Assembly: GCA_012270865.1 (NCBI GenBank)
Contig: JAAXHL010000132.1
Span: 104,724 to 168,723 of the forward strand
Origin: Candidatus Poribacteria bacterium
GTDB taxonomy: Bacteria; Poribacteria; WGA-4E; WGA-3G
Reading direction: 5' to 3'
DNA length: 64,000 nucleotides
A model generated the notes under the pieces. That model saw nothing but the letters and a program-made list of their open reading frames with translations. It did not search any database and was not told where the DNA came from. Below, one piece after another: positions 17,423-27,184 of the stretch. The position numbers and the translations under genes were made by a program. Every line of letters starts with the position of its first letter. Position 1 is the first letter of the stretch.

Positions 17423-18778
17423 ATGTTTAGGCTTTTTCTGGCTACGTTGTTAGCCATTTCAATGCTCTCTTGTGACCAAGATGTTGAAAACAGTGCGGGT
17501 TTAGCAACAACTTTAGGAGACCTGCGGTCAGAATACGAAAATGCACCCGGCGCACCAGCAGTCTGTGCTGTGGAAGACAACAGAGGCGAATTCAATTCAG
17601 ACAGATTGCTTGCGTCTTATGAAAAGTTTTATGCGGATTATGACCCAGTGGACGCAGATGGAGACCAAGCGTACGCAGTCATCGTCGCGCGAAAAAGGCG
17701 GAACATACATACGATCCGCGTTGTCAGGATTAACGCGAACATCCGAGAGAAGCGGGCCGACAACAAGTACGTCCGTGGTTTTGACGCGTGTCAAGCGGCA
17801 AACGATTTTAGAACGCTTGTGCTAAACGATTATCACGGCATCCAACTCGCAGAGACACAACCGGTCGGTCAAATGGGTATGTGGAGACTTTTCATATACC
17901 GGCAGAGTTTGAATTTCAAACTTGACATCCAAGCGACCGATGGGATGGGTCTTGAAAAAAGCGGGTACATGGTGTATGACTACCCCGACTATGACGAGAC
18001 GACAACTTTCCCCGATGAACAAGCAGCACTTCAGAAGCGTAAAGAACTGATGCTTGATTATACGAAAGGGGCAGAAACGAAACAAGGGGGTCTCGTTATC
18101 TATTTCTTTGAGATCGCACCCAACGGTTTCCCATTCGACACCTACGAAATCAAGGGTGAGAACTCACGTCCTTGGATCCAAGGCGGTCGTTGGCGTAGAA
18201 TTTCTGCAATGGGTGAAGATAGTGATACGTTTGAGGCGGATGTTACGCTTGCCGATGCACAAGCCGATGGCTTGTATATCTGGAACAACACCCATGTCTT
18301 TGAGTGTGGAATTAGCACTGATAAGATTGATATTAATCAAGATGGCGTAAAAAGTGTTAGTAACCCAAATGAATTAGATACGGATGGAGACGGATTTCAC
18401 ACTCGGAAAGATCAAGACTTCAACCAAGATGGCGAGTTTGATGGCAGAGACCTCGCTGCGCTCTTTGGTCAATACACGATTGACGGGTCAACGAAAAACC
18501 CTGCGCACCCTGACAAACGCGACATCCGGGTCATGCAAGCGTTTGACAAAAACGGTGATGGCTGGTTGGACGCTTCAGACTTTGGGCGTAGGAGTGATTC
18601 GGAACTCACCAAAACGGACATTTGGCGTTTTATCTTCGGAGATTCTGTTTTTGTTCCAAGACCCGGACGCTGTGATACGGTCGTTGGTGCAGAGTACTTC
18701 CCACGTCAGAAAGAGGGTATCTCAGGTGAGATTTGGGCGCAGCATCGGCGAGATTCTTGGCTTGAATTTGGGGAATAA
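17423..18778 (+). CDS. lipoprotein with EF-hand/dockerin-like calcium sites
   Basis: 451 residues; ATG preceded by AGGAG. The N-terminus MFRLFLATLLAISMLSC is a lipoprotein signal with Cys17 as the lipidated residue, so it should be anchored in a membrane facing outward. The middle 250 residues are not recognisable. From about residue 300 there are calcium-binding loops: DINQDGVKS, DTDGDGFHT, DFNQDGEFDGRDL and FDKNGDGWLDASDF, each with the D-x-[DN]-x-D-G pattern of EF-hands or dockerin halves. It stands alone between repeats. It may be an extracellular calcium-dependent adhesion or scaffold protein; this is inferred only from the loops. Confidence 0.78.
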   Translation: MFRLFLATLLAISMLSCDQDVENSAGLATTLGDLRSEYENAPGAPAVCAVEDNRGEFNSDRLLASYEKFYADYDPVDADGDQAYAVIVARKRRNIHTIRVVRINANIREKRADNKYVRGFDACQAANDFRTLVLNDYHGIQLAETQPVGQMGMWRLFIYRQSLNFKLDIQATDGMGLEKSGYMVYDYPDYDETTTFPDEQAALQKRKELMLDYTKGAETKQGGLVIYFFEIAPNGFPFDTYEIKGENSRPWIQGGRWRRISAMGEDSDTFEADVTLADAQADGLYIWNNTHVFECGISTDKIDINQDGVKSVSNPNELDTDGDGFHTRKDQDFNQDGEFDGRDLAALFGQYTIDGSTKNPAHPDKRDIRVMQAFDKNGDGWLDASDFGRRSDSELTKTDIWRFIFGDSVFVPRPGRCDTVVGAEYFPRQKEGISGEIWAQHRRDSWLEFGE

Positions 18779-18864
18779 GATGAAAACGCAATTCACGGCA
18801 AGCATTTCGCAAGAGACGGAAATGTTTATCACGCAATGTTTAGAAATAGATATTGCCAGTTGAC

Positions 18865-18893
18865 CGTAGGGGCTGGGTTACCCAGCCCCTACG
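18865..18893. repeat. perfect CGTAGGGG-class palindrome
   Basis: Arms CGTAGGGGCTGGGT and ACCCAGCCCCTACG meet with a single central T. Not followed by a T-run. It lies between convergent genes and could act as a bidirectional mRNA-stabilising stem. Confidence 0.8.
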
Positions 18894-18965
18894 AGCGCGC
18901 AACGTTATCGTGGCGTGTCAACGCATTGATCTTTTCGTGTCTGCCGTTCAACCCAACCGACACGC

Positions 18966-20387
18966 CTAATTTCTGTTTTTTCTCGAAAACCAATCACCTG
19001 TGACCTCTTCAAACGGCTCAACAGGTTCAAACGGCTCATCATAATCCCCACCGTTATGACTCACCTTACAGGAGTCGAGCCATTGACGCAGGGACTCGCG
19101 AGTTTGCCCTAATCGCTCGCGTTGTTCATCTGCCAAGTTGACGGTTTCTCCGCGGTCTTCAATCATATCAAAACACAAATCTTCGCTGCCATCATCTGAT
19201 AGATTCGTCAAGCATTTATACCGGTTATCGGTCATAGCGATGGTCGGTGCCTGAAACATCAAGTTTTTTCGACTATTGAACCGATACGGAATCGGGGTCG
19301 GACGTTCCGTCATGTCTCCTTCAATCATTGGTAGCAGACTGATACCGTCAATGGGGCGATTGTCGGGCATTGCAAATTGCAGGGTTTCGGCGATTGTCGG
19401 GAAGTAATCCAGGGTACTGCACGGCATTTCCACCACACGTCCAGGGTCAGCATGACCCGGCCAGTGCAAGAAGGCAGGCACCCCTACACCGCCATCGAAC
19501 AGAGAACGTTTGCGTCCGCGCAAGCCACCTGTCGAACCCCGATTACGACCCTCCTGACCTGTGCGCCCTTCGGGCCCGTTGTCCGAACAGAACCAGATCA
19601 TCGTGTCTTGCGATACACCCCATGCTGCCAAAGTGTGATACAACCGCCCCACCTGATCGTCTATTGCCGTAATACAGCCGTAATAGTGTTGCTCGTTTTT
19701 GCTGTATTCGGCGTACATTTTGCGGTATTCCGGTCCAGCAAAGACCGGGGTATGCGGCGCGTGAAACCAGATGGTCGTAAAGAACGGTTCGCCCTTTTCG
19801 AGCGTCTGTTCAATAAACGCAATTGCGCGATCCATCAACACCCGGGAATCGCAGCCTTTTAGGTTCTCCGTAGCCAGTTTCCCATTCTCGTAGTAAGGCG
19901 ATGCCCACGGGCGGTCCGAACGTCTATCACCCCTCTCGACCCCTACTGCGGGGTCCCAAGTCGGAACTGCATACTCCGTCGCAAAAGACGCATCGTAATC
20001 CCGTTCCCACGGCGGCGCGTAATTACGCGCCGGCTCCCGATCAGGCTTCCCCGAATAATTCGGGTCCAACGTTCCAAGATGCCATTTCCCAAAATGTCCG
20101 GTTGCATAGCCAGACGATTTTAGCATTCGTGCCAGCGTCATTTCTTGCGCGGGTAAGTGCCCACGATTCGCGTGTGTTACGCCGTATCGAAAATAATGCC
20201 GCCCCGTCAAACACGTCCCCCGCGTCGGGGAACAGACCGGACCTCCGGCATAAAACCGCGTAAATCGGATCCCGTCACTCGCCAGCCTGTCCAAATTCGG
20301 CGTTTTGATAATTTCGTTGCCGTTAAATCCGACATCGCCATATCCAAGGTCGTCGCACATCATTAAAATTATGTTCGGTGAACGCAT
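18966..20387 (-). CDS. arylsulfatase-family sulfatase
   Basis: 473 residues from the ATG at 20385-20387, chosen because GGAGGT lies four bases before it; the upstream in-frame start would put this site inside the gene. The N-terminus NIILMMCDDLGYGD binds the metal, and VCSPTRGTCLTG contains the C-x-P-x-R signature at Cys52-Arg56, whose Cys must be oxidised to formylglycine. FGKWHLG and CSDNGPEG are further family motifs. No signal peptide is evident, so it may act in the cytoplasm, or export may depend on another signal. The nearest FGE-like gene (26303-27184) lacks catalytic cysteines, so maturation must occur elsewhere in the genome. Confidence 0.92.
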   Translation of the reverse strand: MRSPNIILMMCDDLGYGDVGFNGNEIIKTPNLDRLASDGIRFTRFYAGGPVCSPTRGTCLTGRHYFRYGVTHANRGHLPAQEMTLARMLKSSGYATGHFGKWHLGTLDPNYSGKPDREPARNYAPPWERDYDASFATEYAVPTWDPAVGVERGDRRSDRPWASPYYENGKLATENLKGCDSRVLMDRAIAFIEQTLEKGEPFFTTIWFHAPHTPVFAGPEYRKMYAEYSKNEQHYYGCITAIDDQVGRLYHTLAAWGVSQDTMIWFCSDNGPEGRTGQEGRNRGSTGGLRGRKRSLFDGGVGVPAFLHWPGHADPGRVVEMPCSTLDYFPTIAETLQFAMPDNRPIDGISLLPMIEGDMTERPTPIPYRFNSRKNLMFQAPTIAMTDNRYKCLTNLSDDGSEDLCFDMIEDRGETVNLADEQRERLGQTRESLRQWLDSCKVSHNGGDYDEPFEPVEPFEEVTGDWFSRKNRN

Positions 20388-20716
20388 TTTTACCTCCATC
20401 CTCTCCCGCTGTTTTATTTTTTACTGTAGTTTGGACAGTTTTCAAGACTCACGTTATATTACAGTAGAACCGGTAATTATTTGCATGCGTGAGGGAAACG
20501 TAGGGGTTGGGTTACCCAACCCCTACGAGTTACAAGTGTAAACTTATTTTCGGAATTTATAATTACTATAAACCTAAACTGTTGTCTAAGCAGAAGTCTA
20601 GGACCATTTGCTAAACTTATATTAGGCGATATTATAGATATATCATATATATAAAATATGTCTTTATGTAAGTAATTATACTCTAATTTAACGCCTGTGT
20701 CAAATTATAGTGAAAC
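20388..20716. other. AT-rich spacer with one palindrome
   Basis: Contains the CGTAGGGG-class palindrome at 20499-20527 and a very AT-rich run at about 20628-20690. No gene seen. Confidence 0.5.
20499..20527. repeat. perfect CGTAGGGG-class palindrome
   Basis: Arms CGTAGGGGTTGGGT and ACCCAACCCCTACG around a central T. It differs from 18865-18893 by a C-to-T change in one arm and the matching change in the other, a compensatory pattern that suggests the stem itself is under selection or is copied as a unit. Confidence 0.8.
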
Positions 20717-21952
20717 CTACACGGTGAACTGGATTGTATCGAAACGCCGCGCGACTTCTGCAACCTGCGGTTTCAGCTCTTCAGGAGTCCCGCCAGAGAG
20801 TGCTGCGACGATACATTCCGCAATGTCCGGTGCATCCGTCGGTGTCATCCCCCATCTCGTGACTTCCTGAACACCGATCCGCAAGCCAGATGTCCCGACT
20901 TCCGGTGATAATCCCGCCGCGCCTGAAATAATATGGCACGCTTCAAGATGGTTCGCAAGCGCGCTGCCTTCACCATACTTGTCTACAATCAGTATTAACG
21001 TATGTGACTCCGTGAAACCGAGGTCGGCACCCAACATCGGAACACCGCGCTCCGATAACGCTTGACCGAGTGCTTTCGCGTTCGCGACAATCGCATCCGC
21101 TTGTGCCTCACCGCATTCCATCCACTCTATAAATGTCCCCGCCAACGCCGGCAACCGATTCAGGTGGTGGTTGCTCATCAACAACGGATAAACACCCCTC
21201 GCAACGCGTTCAGCGATAGATGCGTCGTTGGTTAGCACCATTCCGCCCTGCGGTCCCGCAAGCGTCTTATGCGTACTGGAGATGATAACATCCGCGCCTT
21301 CACCGAAAGGCGACTGAAACCGTCTACCGGCGATGAGTCCAATGACGTGTGAGGCATCATAGATGAGGTAGGAATCCGGATTCGCTTGCCGCATCGCCGC
21401 CTTCAATGCCTGAACAGGTTGCGGAAAGAGAAACACACCAGAACCGATGTTGATGATCCTCGGTTTGTGTTTCGCAATCAGCGCAAGCGTCGCATTGAGG
21501 TCGATGTTTGAACGGCGTCCGTCCCACGGAATCGGAATCGACTGTAATTCTATCTTCAGCGGTGAGGAGAGTAGTTTTTGGGCATAGTGGTGTCCGTTAT
21601 GGACCTCTAACGCCGTATCCCCCGGTTTTGCTAACGCAAACGTCGTTGCAATCCCTGCGATGTTCCCTGATAATGGGCGGAAATCGACATAAGCTGCGCT
21701 GAAAAGTTCCTTCGCTAACGCCTGTGTGTACCCTTCGATTTCAGCGATATAGCGATTGCCTTTGTAATTCCGCCGGTAAATGTCAGTACCAGAATAATTC
21801 CCATACCGTCGTGCCAACCGTTCGTCAAAAAGTTCTTCTACCAACGGTGACGGCGTGTTCTCCGAAGCGATGAGATTCAGACAAGTGTCCCGATACGTCT
21901 GATGTTGATCAAGAAGTGAGGTGAGTTTCTGAACTTTCGCGTTATGTGTCAT
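20717..21952 (-). CDS. serine hydroxymethyltransferase-like PLP enzyme
   Basis: 411 residues from the ATG at 21950-21952 (GGAGG six bases upstream). LNLIASENTPSPLV and THKTLAGPQGG, with the PLP-binding Lys229, place it in the GlyA family. The segment that in true SHMT reads YAEGYPGKRYYGG is here YGNYSGTDIYRRNYKGNRYI, so the active-site loop is divergent. It may be a related aldolase or an alternative glycine-serine enzyme rather than the housekeeping GlyA. It is transcribed divergently from an enolase-superfamily gene across about 108 bases, suggesting shared control. Confidence 0.82.
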   Translation of the reverse strand: MTHNAKVQKLTSLLDQHQTYRDTCLNLIASENTPSPLVEELFDERLARRYGNYSGTDIYRRNYKGNRYIAEIEGYTQALAKELFSAAYVDFRPLSGNIAGIATTFALAKPGDTALEVHNGHHYAQKLLSSPLKIELQSIPIPWDGRRSNIDLNATLALIAKHKPRIINIGSGVFLFPQPVQALKAAMRQANPDSYLIYDASHVIGLIAGRRFQSPFGEGADVIISSTHKTLAGPQGGMVLTNDASIAERVARGVYPLLMSNHHLNRLPALAGTFIEWMECGEAQADAIVANAKALGQALSERGVPMLGADLGFTESHTLILIVDKYGEGSALANHLEACHIISGAAGLSPEVGTSGLRIGVQEVTRWGMTPTDAPDIAECIVAALSGGTPEELKPQVAEVARRFDTIQFTV

Positions 21953-22060
21953 TGAAAACCTCCGTTTGGTTGCAGGGCAAGGCACAGAGAAATTGCTTGA
22001 CGTATCACTATAAATTGGTTAGTATGAAAGAAAACAGACAATCACGATGAGGGATTATGT

Positions 22061-23413
22061 ATGCCAAAATCGACAGATATCCGTATCCTTGACGTTCATT
22101 GCGATTTTGAAGAACACCAATACCGTACCCCGCTCAAATTCGGCGGCGTACCGACAGACCACTGCGTCCTCTTTAACGTCCGCATGCAAGTCGAAACCCG
22201 CGACGGAAAAGAGGCAGAAGGCGAAGGCTCCATGCCGCTCGGTAACGTCTGGGCATTCCCGCCACGCTACGCGCCTTTCGATCAGAGCCTCGCAGCGATG
22301 AAAAAACTCGCCGAATTGGCGGTGGACGCAACAAAAGATTGCACACGATGCGCGCATCCACTCGAACTCTCCGAAGTGCTGGAACCCGAATTCCTACAAA
22401 TTGCGGACGCGTTGTCCGACACCATGCAACTCGCATCGCCGATCCCCAAACTTTGTACCGTCGTCACGACGAGTCCGATTGATGCGGCGATCCACGATGC
22501 TTTCGGAAAAGCAAACGGCATCAATAGTTACAACGGATTAAGCAAAGCCTTTATTCAGGCGGATTTATCGCACTTTTTGAACGAGCAGTTCACCGGAAAA
22601 TATCTTGACCGGTATACGTCACGTCAACCGAAGCCGAATATGCCGCTCTACCATCTCGTCGGCGCGCTGGACCCGCTCACCGACACCGACATCGCAGAAC
22701 GCCTCAACGACGGTTTACCGGAGACGCTCCCCGAATGGATTGTCGCCGACGGCTTAACGCACCTGAAGATCAAACTCAACGGCGATGACCTCGATTGGGA
22801 TGTCGCACGCGTCCTCGCGATTGATAAAGTCACCGCAGAAACACAAGAAAAACGCGGCGTTGACACTTGGCACTACTCCGCTGACTTCAACGAAACCTGT
22901 CAAAATGTGGAATACCTTTTAGCATTTCTCAATCAGATTCAAGAAGCAGATAGTAACGCCTTCCAACGCCTCGCCTACATAGAACAACCGACGGATCGGG
23001 ACCTGAAGGCGCACCCGGAAAACAAGATGCACAGAGCCGCCGAAATAAAACCTGTCGTGATTGATGAATCACTGACCGACTTCGAGACTTTTCTCTTAGC
23101 ACGTGAACAAGGCTATTCCGGTGTCGCACTCAAGGCTTGTAAAGGGCAATCTCAGGCGTTGCTCATGGGTGCCGCCGCCGCAGAATACGGGATGTTCCTC
23201 GCCGTGCAGGACCTGACGTGTCCCGGGGCATCGTTCTTACATTCTGCCGGACTCGCTGCGCGTATCCCCGGCGTAACCGCTATCGAAGGCAACTCCCGCC
23301 AATTCTGCCCAAGCGCGAATGACGGGTGGTGCGACAAATTTCCATCAATTTTCAATATCACTGACGGCACTGTCGGTACACACATCCTCACGGCACCCGG
23401 ACTTGGACATTGA
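22061..23413 (+). CDS. enolase-superfamily (mandelate racemase/muconate cycloisomerase-like) enzyme
   Basis: 450 residues. The family pattern is visible in order: a K-x-K base pair in LKIKLNG near residue 245, metal-binding acids in SADFNET (about 275), YIEQPTD (about 310) and VIDES (about 333), and a Lys in ALKACKG that can act as second base. These enzymes abstract a proton alpha to a carboxylate, most often in sugar-acid dehydration. Length is above the usual 370-400, with extra sequence in the N-terminal capping domain. The divergent PLP gene suggests amino-acid or sugar-acid metabolism. Exact substrate unknown. Confidence 0.83.
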   Translation: MPKSTDIRILDVHCDFEEHQYRTPLKFGGVPTDHCVLFNVRMQVETRDGKEAEGEGSMPLGNVWAFPPRYAPFDQSLAAMKKLAELAVDATKDCTRCAHPLELSEVLEPEFLQIADALSDTMQLASPIPKLCTVVTTSPIDAAIHDAFGKANGINSYNGLSKAFIQADLSHFLNEQFTGKYLDRYTSRQPKPNMPLYHLVGALDPLTDTDIAERLNDGLPETLPEWIVADGLTHLKIKLNGDDLDWDVARVLAIDKVTAETQEKRGVDTWHYSADFNETCQNVEYLLAFLNQIQEADSNAFQRLAYIEQPTDRDLKAHPENKMHRAAEIKPVVIDESLTDFETFLLAREQGYSGVALKACKGQSQALLMGAAAAEYGMFLAVQDLTCPGASFLHSAGLAARIPGVTAIEGNSRQFCPSANDGWCDKFPSIFNITDGTVGTHILTAPGLGH

Positions 23414-23426
23414 TATTCCGTGTTCT

Positions 23427-24482
23427 TTATTGATCGCTTAGGTTCGGAGAGCCTTTTTTGATCTGACCCCATTGTGTCGGCATCTTATCCTTTGGAGAGA
23501 CCGACAACGTATACCCGCGAACCCAATTGGCCTTCCAATCACCTCCGGGGTGATCCGTCAATTGGGTTATTTTCTTTGTTGGAATATGATACTTATAGAT
23601 ATTATACTCGGCGTTATTGCTTAACATAATCCTGTTTAGCTTGAGTTCTGCCGCACTCAAAAGTACCGATTCACCATTATCCATCCAATCAATATCTCTG
23701 GACTTCCATTTCTTTGAGATGCTCAACTGAAGTACGTGTTCACCGTTCTGATCACATAAGAGATAGCGATTCGCTTTGAGAATAAGGAGTTGAAAAAATC
23801 CTCTCGGCTCAAATATATACTCGGTTTCCGCATACAGTATCTGTTTCCCGTCCGGCGACCACCTGGGGCTGTCACGATCAATGATCCGCCCTTCAACAGC
23901 TGGCGGTGGCAACAGTTCCCGTGCGTTTCCGCCGTCCGAATCCATAATCCAGATATTGCCACCCGCACCACCCGCAATGGCGAATGAAGTGCTGGCGAAA
24001 ACAATCTGGCGACCATCCGGCGACCAATCAGACGCGTTAGCAATGAGGTCGGGAAGTTGAATAACCTCGCCACTCTCTAAGTCCAGTATGTTCGTGCCGC
24101 GTTTTTTGAATGTATCCGTTGTAAAAAGAATCCGTTTCCCATCTGATGAAAATGAAGGTTCGCTATTTATTCCGAATTGTGATTCAATGAGAGGACGCAC
24201 ATTTGTCCCACTGGCATTCATCAGGAAAAGATGATACTCATTATTTCCAGATGAATTCACCGGCATCCGAAATACAATTTGCGTTCCATCTGGCGACCAT
24301 CGCGGATAATGTGGATGATAAAACACCGGTTTATCGGTCAGGAGCGTCATGTTAGTACCACTGTCGTTCATAACATAGATATTAGAAACCCCATCGCGTT
24401 TAGACCCAAAAACGATCTTGGCACTTGCGACAGTTGAAAAAAGGAACAAGATACAGCAAAAAGTCGCTAAAATAATTCGCAT
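23427..24482 (-). CDS. secreted TolB-like (WD40/PD40) beta-propeller protein
   Basis: 351 residues; AGGAG before the ATG. Signal peptide MRIILATFCCILFLFSTVAS. Repeats of the type PRWSPDGTQIVF, PSFSSDGKRILF, SDWSPDGRQIVF and PRWSPDGKQILY are TolB/PD40 propeller blades, about six in total. The C-terminus SVSPKDKMPTQWGQIKK matches the W-G-x-[LIM]-K tail shared with five other secreted proteins here. It converges on the enolase-family gene with a 13-base gap. Probably a periplasmic or surface sensor or scaffold; no enzyme motif. Confidence 0.85.
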   Translation of the reverse strand: MRIILATFCCILFLFSTVASAKIVFGSKRDGVSNIYVMNDSGTNMTLLTDKPVFYHPHYPRWSPDGTQIVFRMPVNSSGNNEYHLFLMNASGTNVRPLIESQFGINSEPSFSSDGKRILFTTDTFKKRGTNILDLESGEVIQLPDLIANASDWSPDGRQIVFASTSFAIAGGAGGNIWIMDSDGGNARELLPPPAVEGRIIDRDSPRWSPDGKQILYAETEYIFEPRGFFQLLILKANRYLLCDQNGEHVLQLSISKKWKSRDIDWMDNGESVLLSAAELKLNRIMLSNNAEYNIYKYHIPTKKITQLTDHPGGDWKANWVRGYTLSVSPKDKMPTQWGQIKKGSPNLSDQ

Positions 24483-24639
24483 GACCGACTCCTTTGAAAT
24501 AGAAAATAAAAACTATCAAGGATGAAGTGCGTGTGAATCCACGCCTCTCTCTCTTCAACGATCTTCATATTTTTAATTTTACCTTGCGGTTCGGTCAGAT
24601 GGGTTAGAAGTTTCACTGTAGTGCCAACAGCGAAAAGTG

Positions 24640-26289
24640 TCAATACCGAAAGGTGATAAAATGTCGAATCGGGACCTCACCTAATTGCTGAATCTCTCCA
24701 TTGAGCCAGTGAATCTTGAAACTATCTATGCGTGAGGCACTACCCAGCCCAAAGAAGAGGCGGGGATCGTTGCCTGACAGATAACTTGCCCCACAGGTAA
24801 CCTCTCGGAGGAAAGTCATCCCACCCGCTTCCAATTCAACGCGCGCACCGATCGCATCGGCGTTGCTGTCTGCTCCGACCAATTTCACCGTTAACCACGC
24901 GTTCGCATTGCCGACTTCGTTACTTAAAATAACCGCCGGACGGTTTGATTGACACAGCACAACGTCCACATCGCCATCCATATCTATATCTCCGAAGAGC
25001 ATCCCGCGCACCACATAATGCGTTTCATTCAACCCCGCTGCATCGGTAATTTCAGTGAAGGTTACACCGTTTTCTGATGTGCCACCTCGGTTCTGAAACA
25101 GCTGCACGGGTTGTGCGTAACGCATTTTCGCGTCAATCTGTTCTACATTGTCCCAGATATGACCGTTCCCAACAAGGATGTCCAACCAACCGTCGTTATC
25201 AAAGTCGATGAACCGAGTGCCGAAACCGAGCGAATAGAAAGAAGGGTCGGCGAGGTTCGTATCGAACGTCACATCCTCAAAATAACCTTCACCATCGTTC
25301 TGCATAAGACAATTCGCCTCCAACGAAAAATTCGACACCCAGAGATCAATATCACCGTCGTTGTCATAATCCGCTGCGTCTATCCCCATAGAACCATTTG
25401 CTAATCCGTCACCGTTATAGGCAACACCGCGAAGTACACCCTCCTCCCGAAAAGTGCCGTCACCCTGATTCATAAAAAGCGTATTCGGAGACATATCGTT
25501 TGCAACATAGATGTCCAACCATCCGTCGTTGTTTACGTCCGTAAAGACAACGCCTAACCCCCGCGTCGTCGGTTCATAGACACCTGCAGACTCCGTAATA
25601 TCAGTAAATGTCCCATCGCCATTGTTACGATACAGCACATCGGCGATGCCGTGATATTCATTCGGACCGCAGTAGATACGCAAACTGTTGTTGTAATAGC
25701 ACGGAATGTCGGTTTCGAGCGCGTATTCAACGTAGTTGCAAACATAGAGGTCCAAGTCGCCATCTCTATCAATATCGGCGAATGCCGCACTCGCGCTCAA
25801 TAGCGGACAATCTACACCCGCCTGTTCAGTTACATCCGTAAATGTGCCATCACCGTTGTTGCGATAGAGGACATTTTTCCCCAAGTTCGTTACGTACAGG
25901 TCGCGATACCCATCAGAATCGTAATCCGCAGCGACAGCACCGAGTCCGTAACCTGTATCGCCGACCTTTGCAGACGTTGTGATGTCAACGAAGACACCCA
26001 CATCATTTCGATAGAGCCGATTTTGCGGTGTTTCTGATGATGACGAAAGCGGATTGCCTTGAACGAGGTAGAGGTCCAGGTCTTCGTCATTATCGAAGTC
26101 AAAGAGCGCGCCACCGCTGCCCATCGTCTCAACAAGTCGGCGTTCCGCAGAAAACCCGTTGATATGCTTGAAGTCAAGCCCCATAGCAGCGGTCACATCT
26201 CGAAAATAGGGTTCAGCACCACCAAGCAGTGGAAGCATGAGAAAGAAAAGAGTTAACAGGCGGAACAGGTAGTGTTTTCGTTGGAACAT
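24640..26289 (-). CDS. secreted CRTAC1-like FG-GAP/VCBS and ASPIC/UnbV protein
   Basis: 549 residues from the ATG at 26287-26289, where a signal peptide begins (MFQRKHYLFRLLTLFFLML); the longer open frame only overlaps the upstream gene. FG-GAP/VCBS repeats such as DFDNDEDLDLYLVQGN, DYDSDGYRDLYVTNLG and DFDNDGWLDILVGNG bind calcium and build a propeller. The C-terminal 80 residues (IGARVEL...YLSGNDPRLFFGLG) are the ASPIC/UnbV domain. Such proteins act outside the cell, often in adhesion. It is the last gene of a leftward operon and follows the SUMF1-like gene by 13 bases. Confidence 0.9.
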   Translation of the reverse strand: MFQRKHYLFRLLTLFFLMLPLLGGAEPYFRDVTAAMGLDFKHINGFSAERRLVETMGSGGALFDFDNDEDLDLYLVQGNPLSSSSETPQNRLYRNDVGVFVDITTSAKVGDTGYGLGAVAADYDSDGYRDLYVTNLGKNVLYRNNGDGTFTDVTEQAGVDCPLLSASAAFADIDRDGDLDLYVCNYVEYALETDIPCYYNNSLRIYCGPNEYHGIADVLYRNNGDGTFTDITESAGVYEPTTRGLGVVFTDVNNDGWLDIYVANDMSPNTLFMNQGDGTFREEGVLRGVAYNGDGLANGSMGIDAADYDNDGDIDLWVSNFSLEANCLMQNDGEGYFEDVTFDTNLADPSFYSLGFGTRFIDFDNDGWLDILVGNGHIWDNVEQIDAKMRYAQPVQLFQNRGGTSENGVTFTEITDAAGLNETHYVVRGMLFGDIDMDGDVDVVLCQSNRPAVILSNEVGNANAWLTVKLVGADSNADAIGARVELEAGGMTFLREVTCGASYLSGNDPRLFFGLGSASRIDSFKIHWLNGEIQQLGEVPIRHFITFRY

Positions 26290-26302
26290 AGTAATAGGTG
26301 GG

Positions 26303-27184
26303 TTAGTTTTTGATTGTTGGGCGCGGACGGACAACCCGAAACCCGATCGTATGTGTTGAATCCAGAGGATAGAATTTGAACCGTAGACTCGAACGGAGGA
26401 ACGCTCTACCGACATCCCACGCGCCCCCTCGGATAACTCTGGCACGCAGCACATCCCGGAAACGGAGATTGAGCGGATTGCGCGGTACACCTCCCACGTT
26501 TCGCTGATAGGCTGTCGGATCGTATTCATCGAGGCACCATTCCCACACATTCCCCGCGAGGTCCGCGATACCGTCTGGCGACTCACCTTCCGGAAATTGA
26601 CCTACTGGCACTGGACGGTTATAGCGACGCGCGAAGTTCGCATGCTGACGCGCTTTCGGCGGCGTGTCTCCCCACGGGTATATCCGTGCCTCGGTGCCGC
26701 GCGCCGCGCGTTCCCACTGCGCTTCAGTCGGCAGACTGCCACCAATCCACTCCGCAAACGCCTGTGCATCAAACCACGTCACACCGACAACGGGTTGCGT
26801 CTCACCGTTGAGCGTTTCATTTTCCCAAGTTTCTTCACCGTTGTGCCCGCGCGGCATCGGACGGTTCATCGCTTCAACAAAAGCACGATACTGCGCGTTC
26901 GTAATTTCATACCGCGAGATTTCGTAAGCACTCAGATATATCTGATGCTGCGGTAGCTCTGCATCAAAGGTGTGTTGCTCAAGCATAGAACTCCGCAATT
27001 TCGCATCTTGGTATGCGGCGTTTGCTTCTTCAGAGGTTGAACCCATCAGGAACTCACCTTCAGGAATAGCGACCCATTCTATAGTTGCAAGGACTTGTTG
27101 TGCTGCCTTGCTAACCTCGGCAACAGCGAAATTGCTATGAATAGTAAGAATGAATATGACAATTTTAAAACAGGCGAGTTTCAT
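26303..27184 (-). CDS. SUMF1/FGE-like secreted protein lacking catalytic cysteines
   Basis: 293 residues with a signal peptide MKLACFKIVIFILTIHSNFA. The fold is marked by IPEGEFLMGS, SRYEITNAQYRAFV, PVVGVTWFDAQAFAEW, LPTEAQWERAARG, YPWGD, DLAGNVWEW, RGGAW and a final IGFR. In true formylglycine-generating enzymes two Cys follow the RGG[AS]W motif; here the segment reads RGGAWDVGRAFLRSSLRF and has none. So it is unlikely to activate the nearby sulfatase and may bind ligand or modify proteins another way. The start codon overlaps the stop of the upstream gene (ATGA at 27181-27184), showing translational coupling. Confidence 0.85.
   Translation of the reverse strand: MKLACFKIVIFILTIHSNFAVAEVSKAAQQVLATIEWVAIPEGEFLMGSTSEEANAAYQDAKLRSSMLEQHTFDAELPQHQIYLSAYEISRYEITNAQYRAFVEAMNRPMPRGHNGEETWENETLNGETQPVVGVTWFDAQAFAEWIGGSLPTEAQWERAARGTEARIYPWGDTPPKARQHANFARRYNRPVPVGQFPEGESPDGIADLAGNVWEWCLDEYDPTAYQRNVGGVPRNPLNLRFRDVLRARVIRGGAWDVGRAFLRSSLRFKFYPLDSTHTIGFRVVRPRPTIKN

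Noticed and set aside
18865..18893. Rho-independent terminator
   Set aside because: The stem is perfect but has no following T-run, and the same sequence class recurs in other spacers.
26303..27184. Functional formylglycine-generating enzyme
   Set aside because: The Cys residues after the RGGAW motif are absent.
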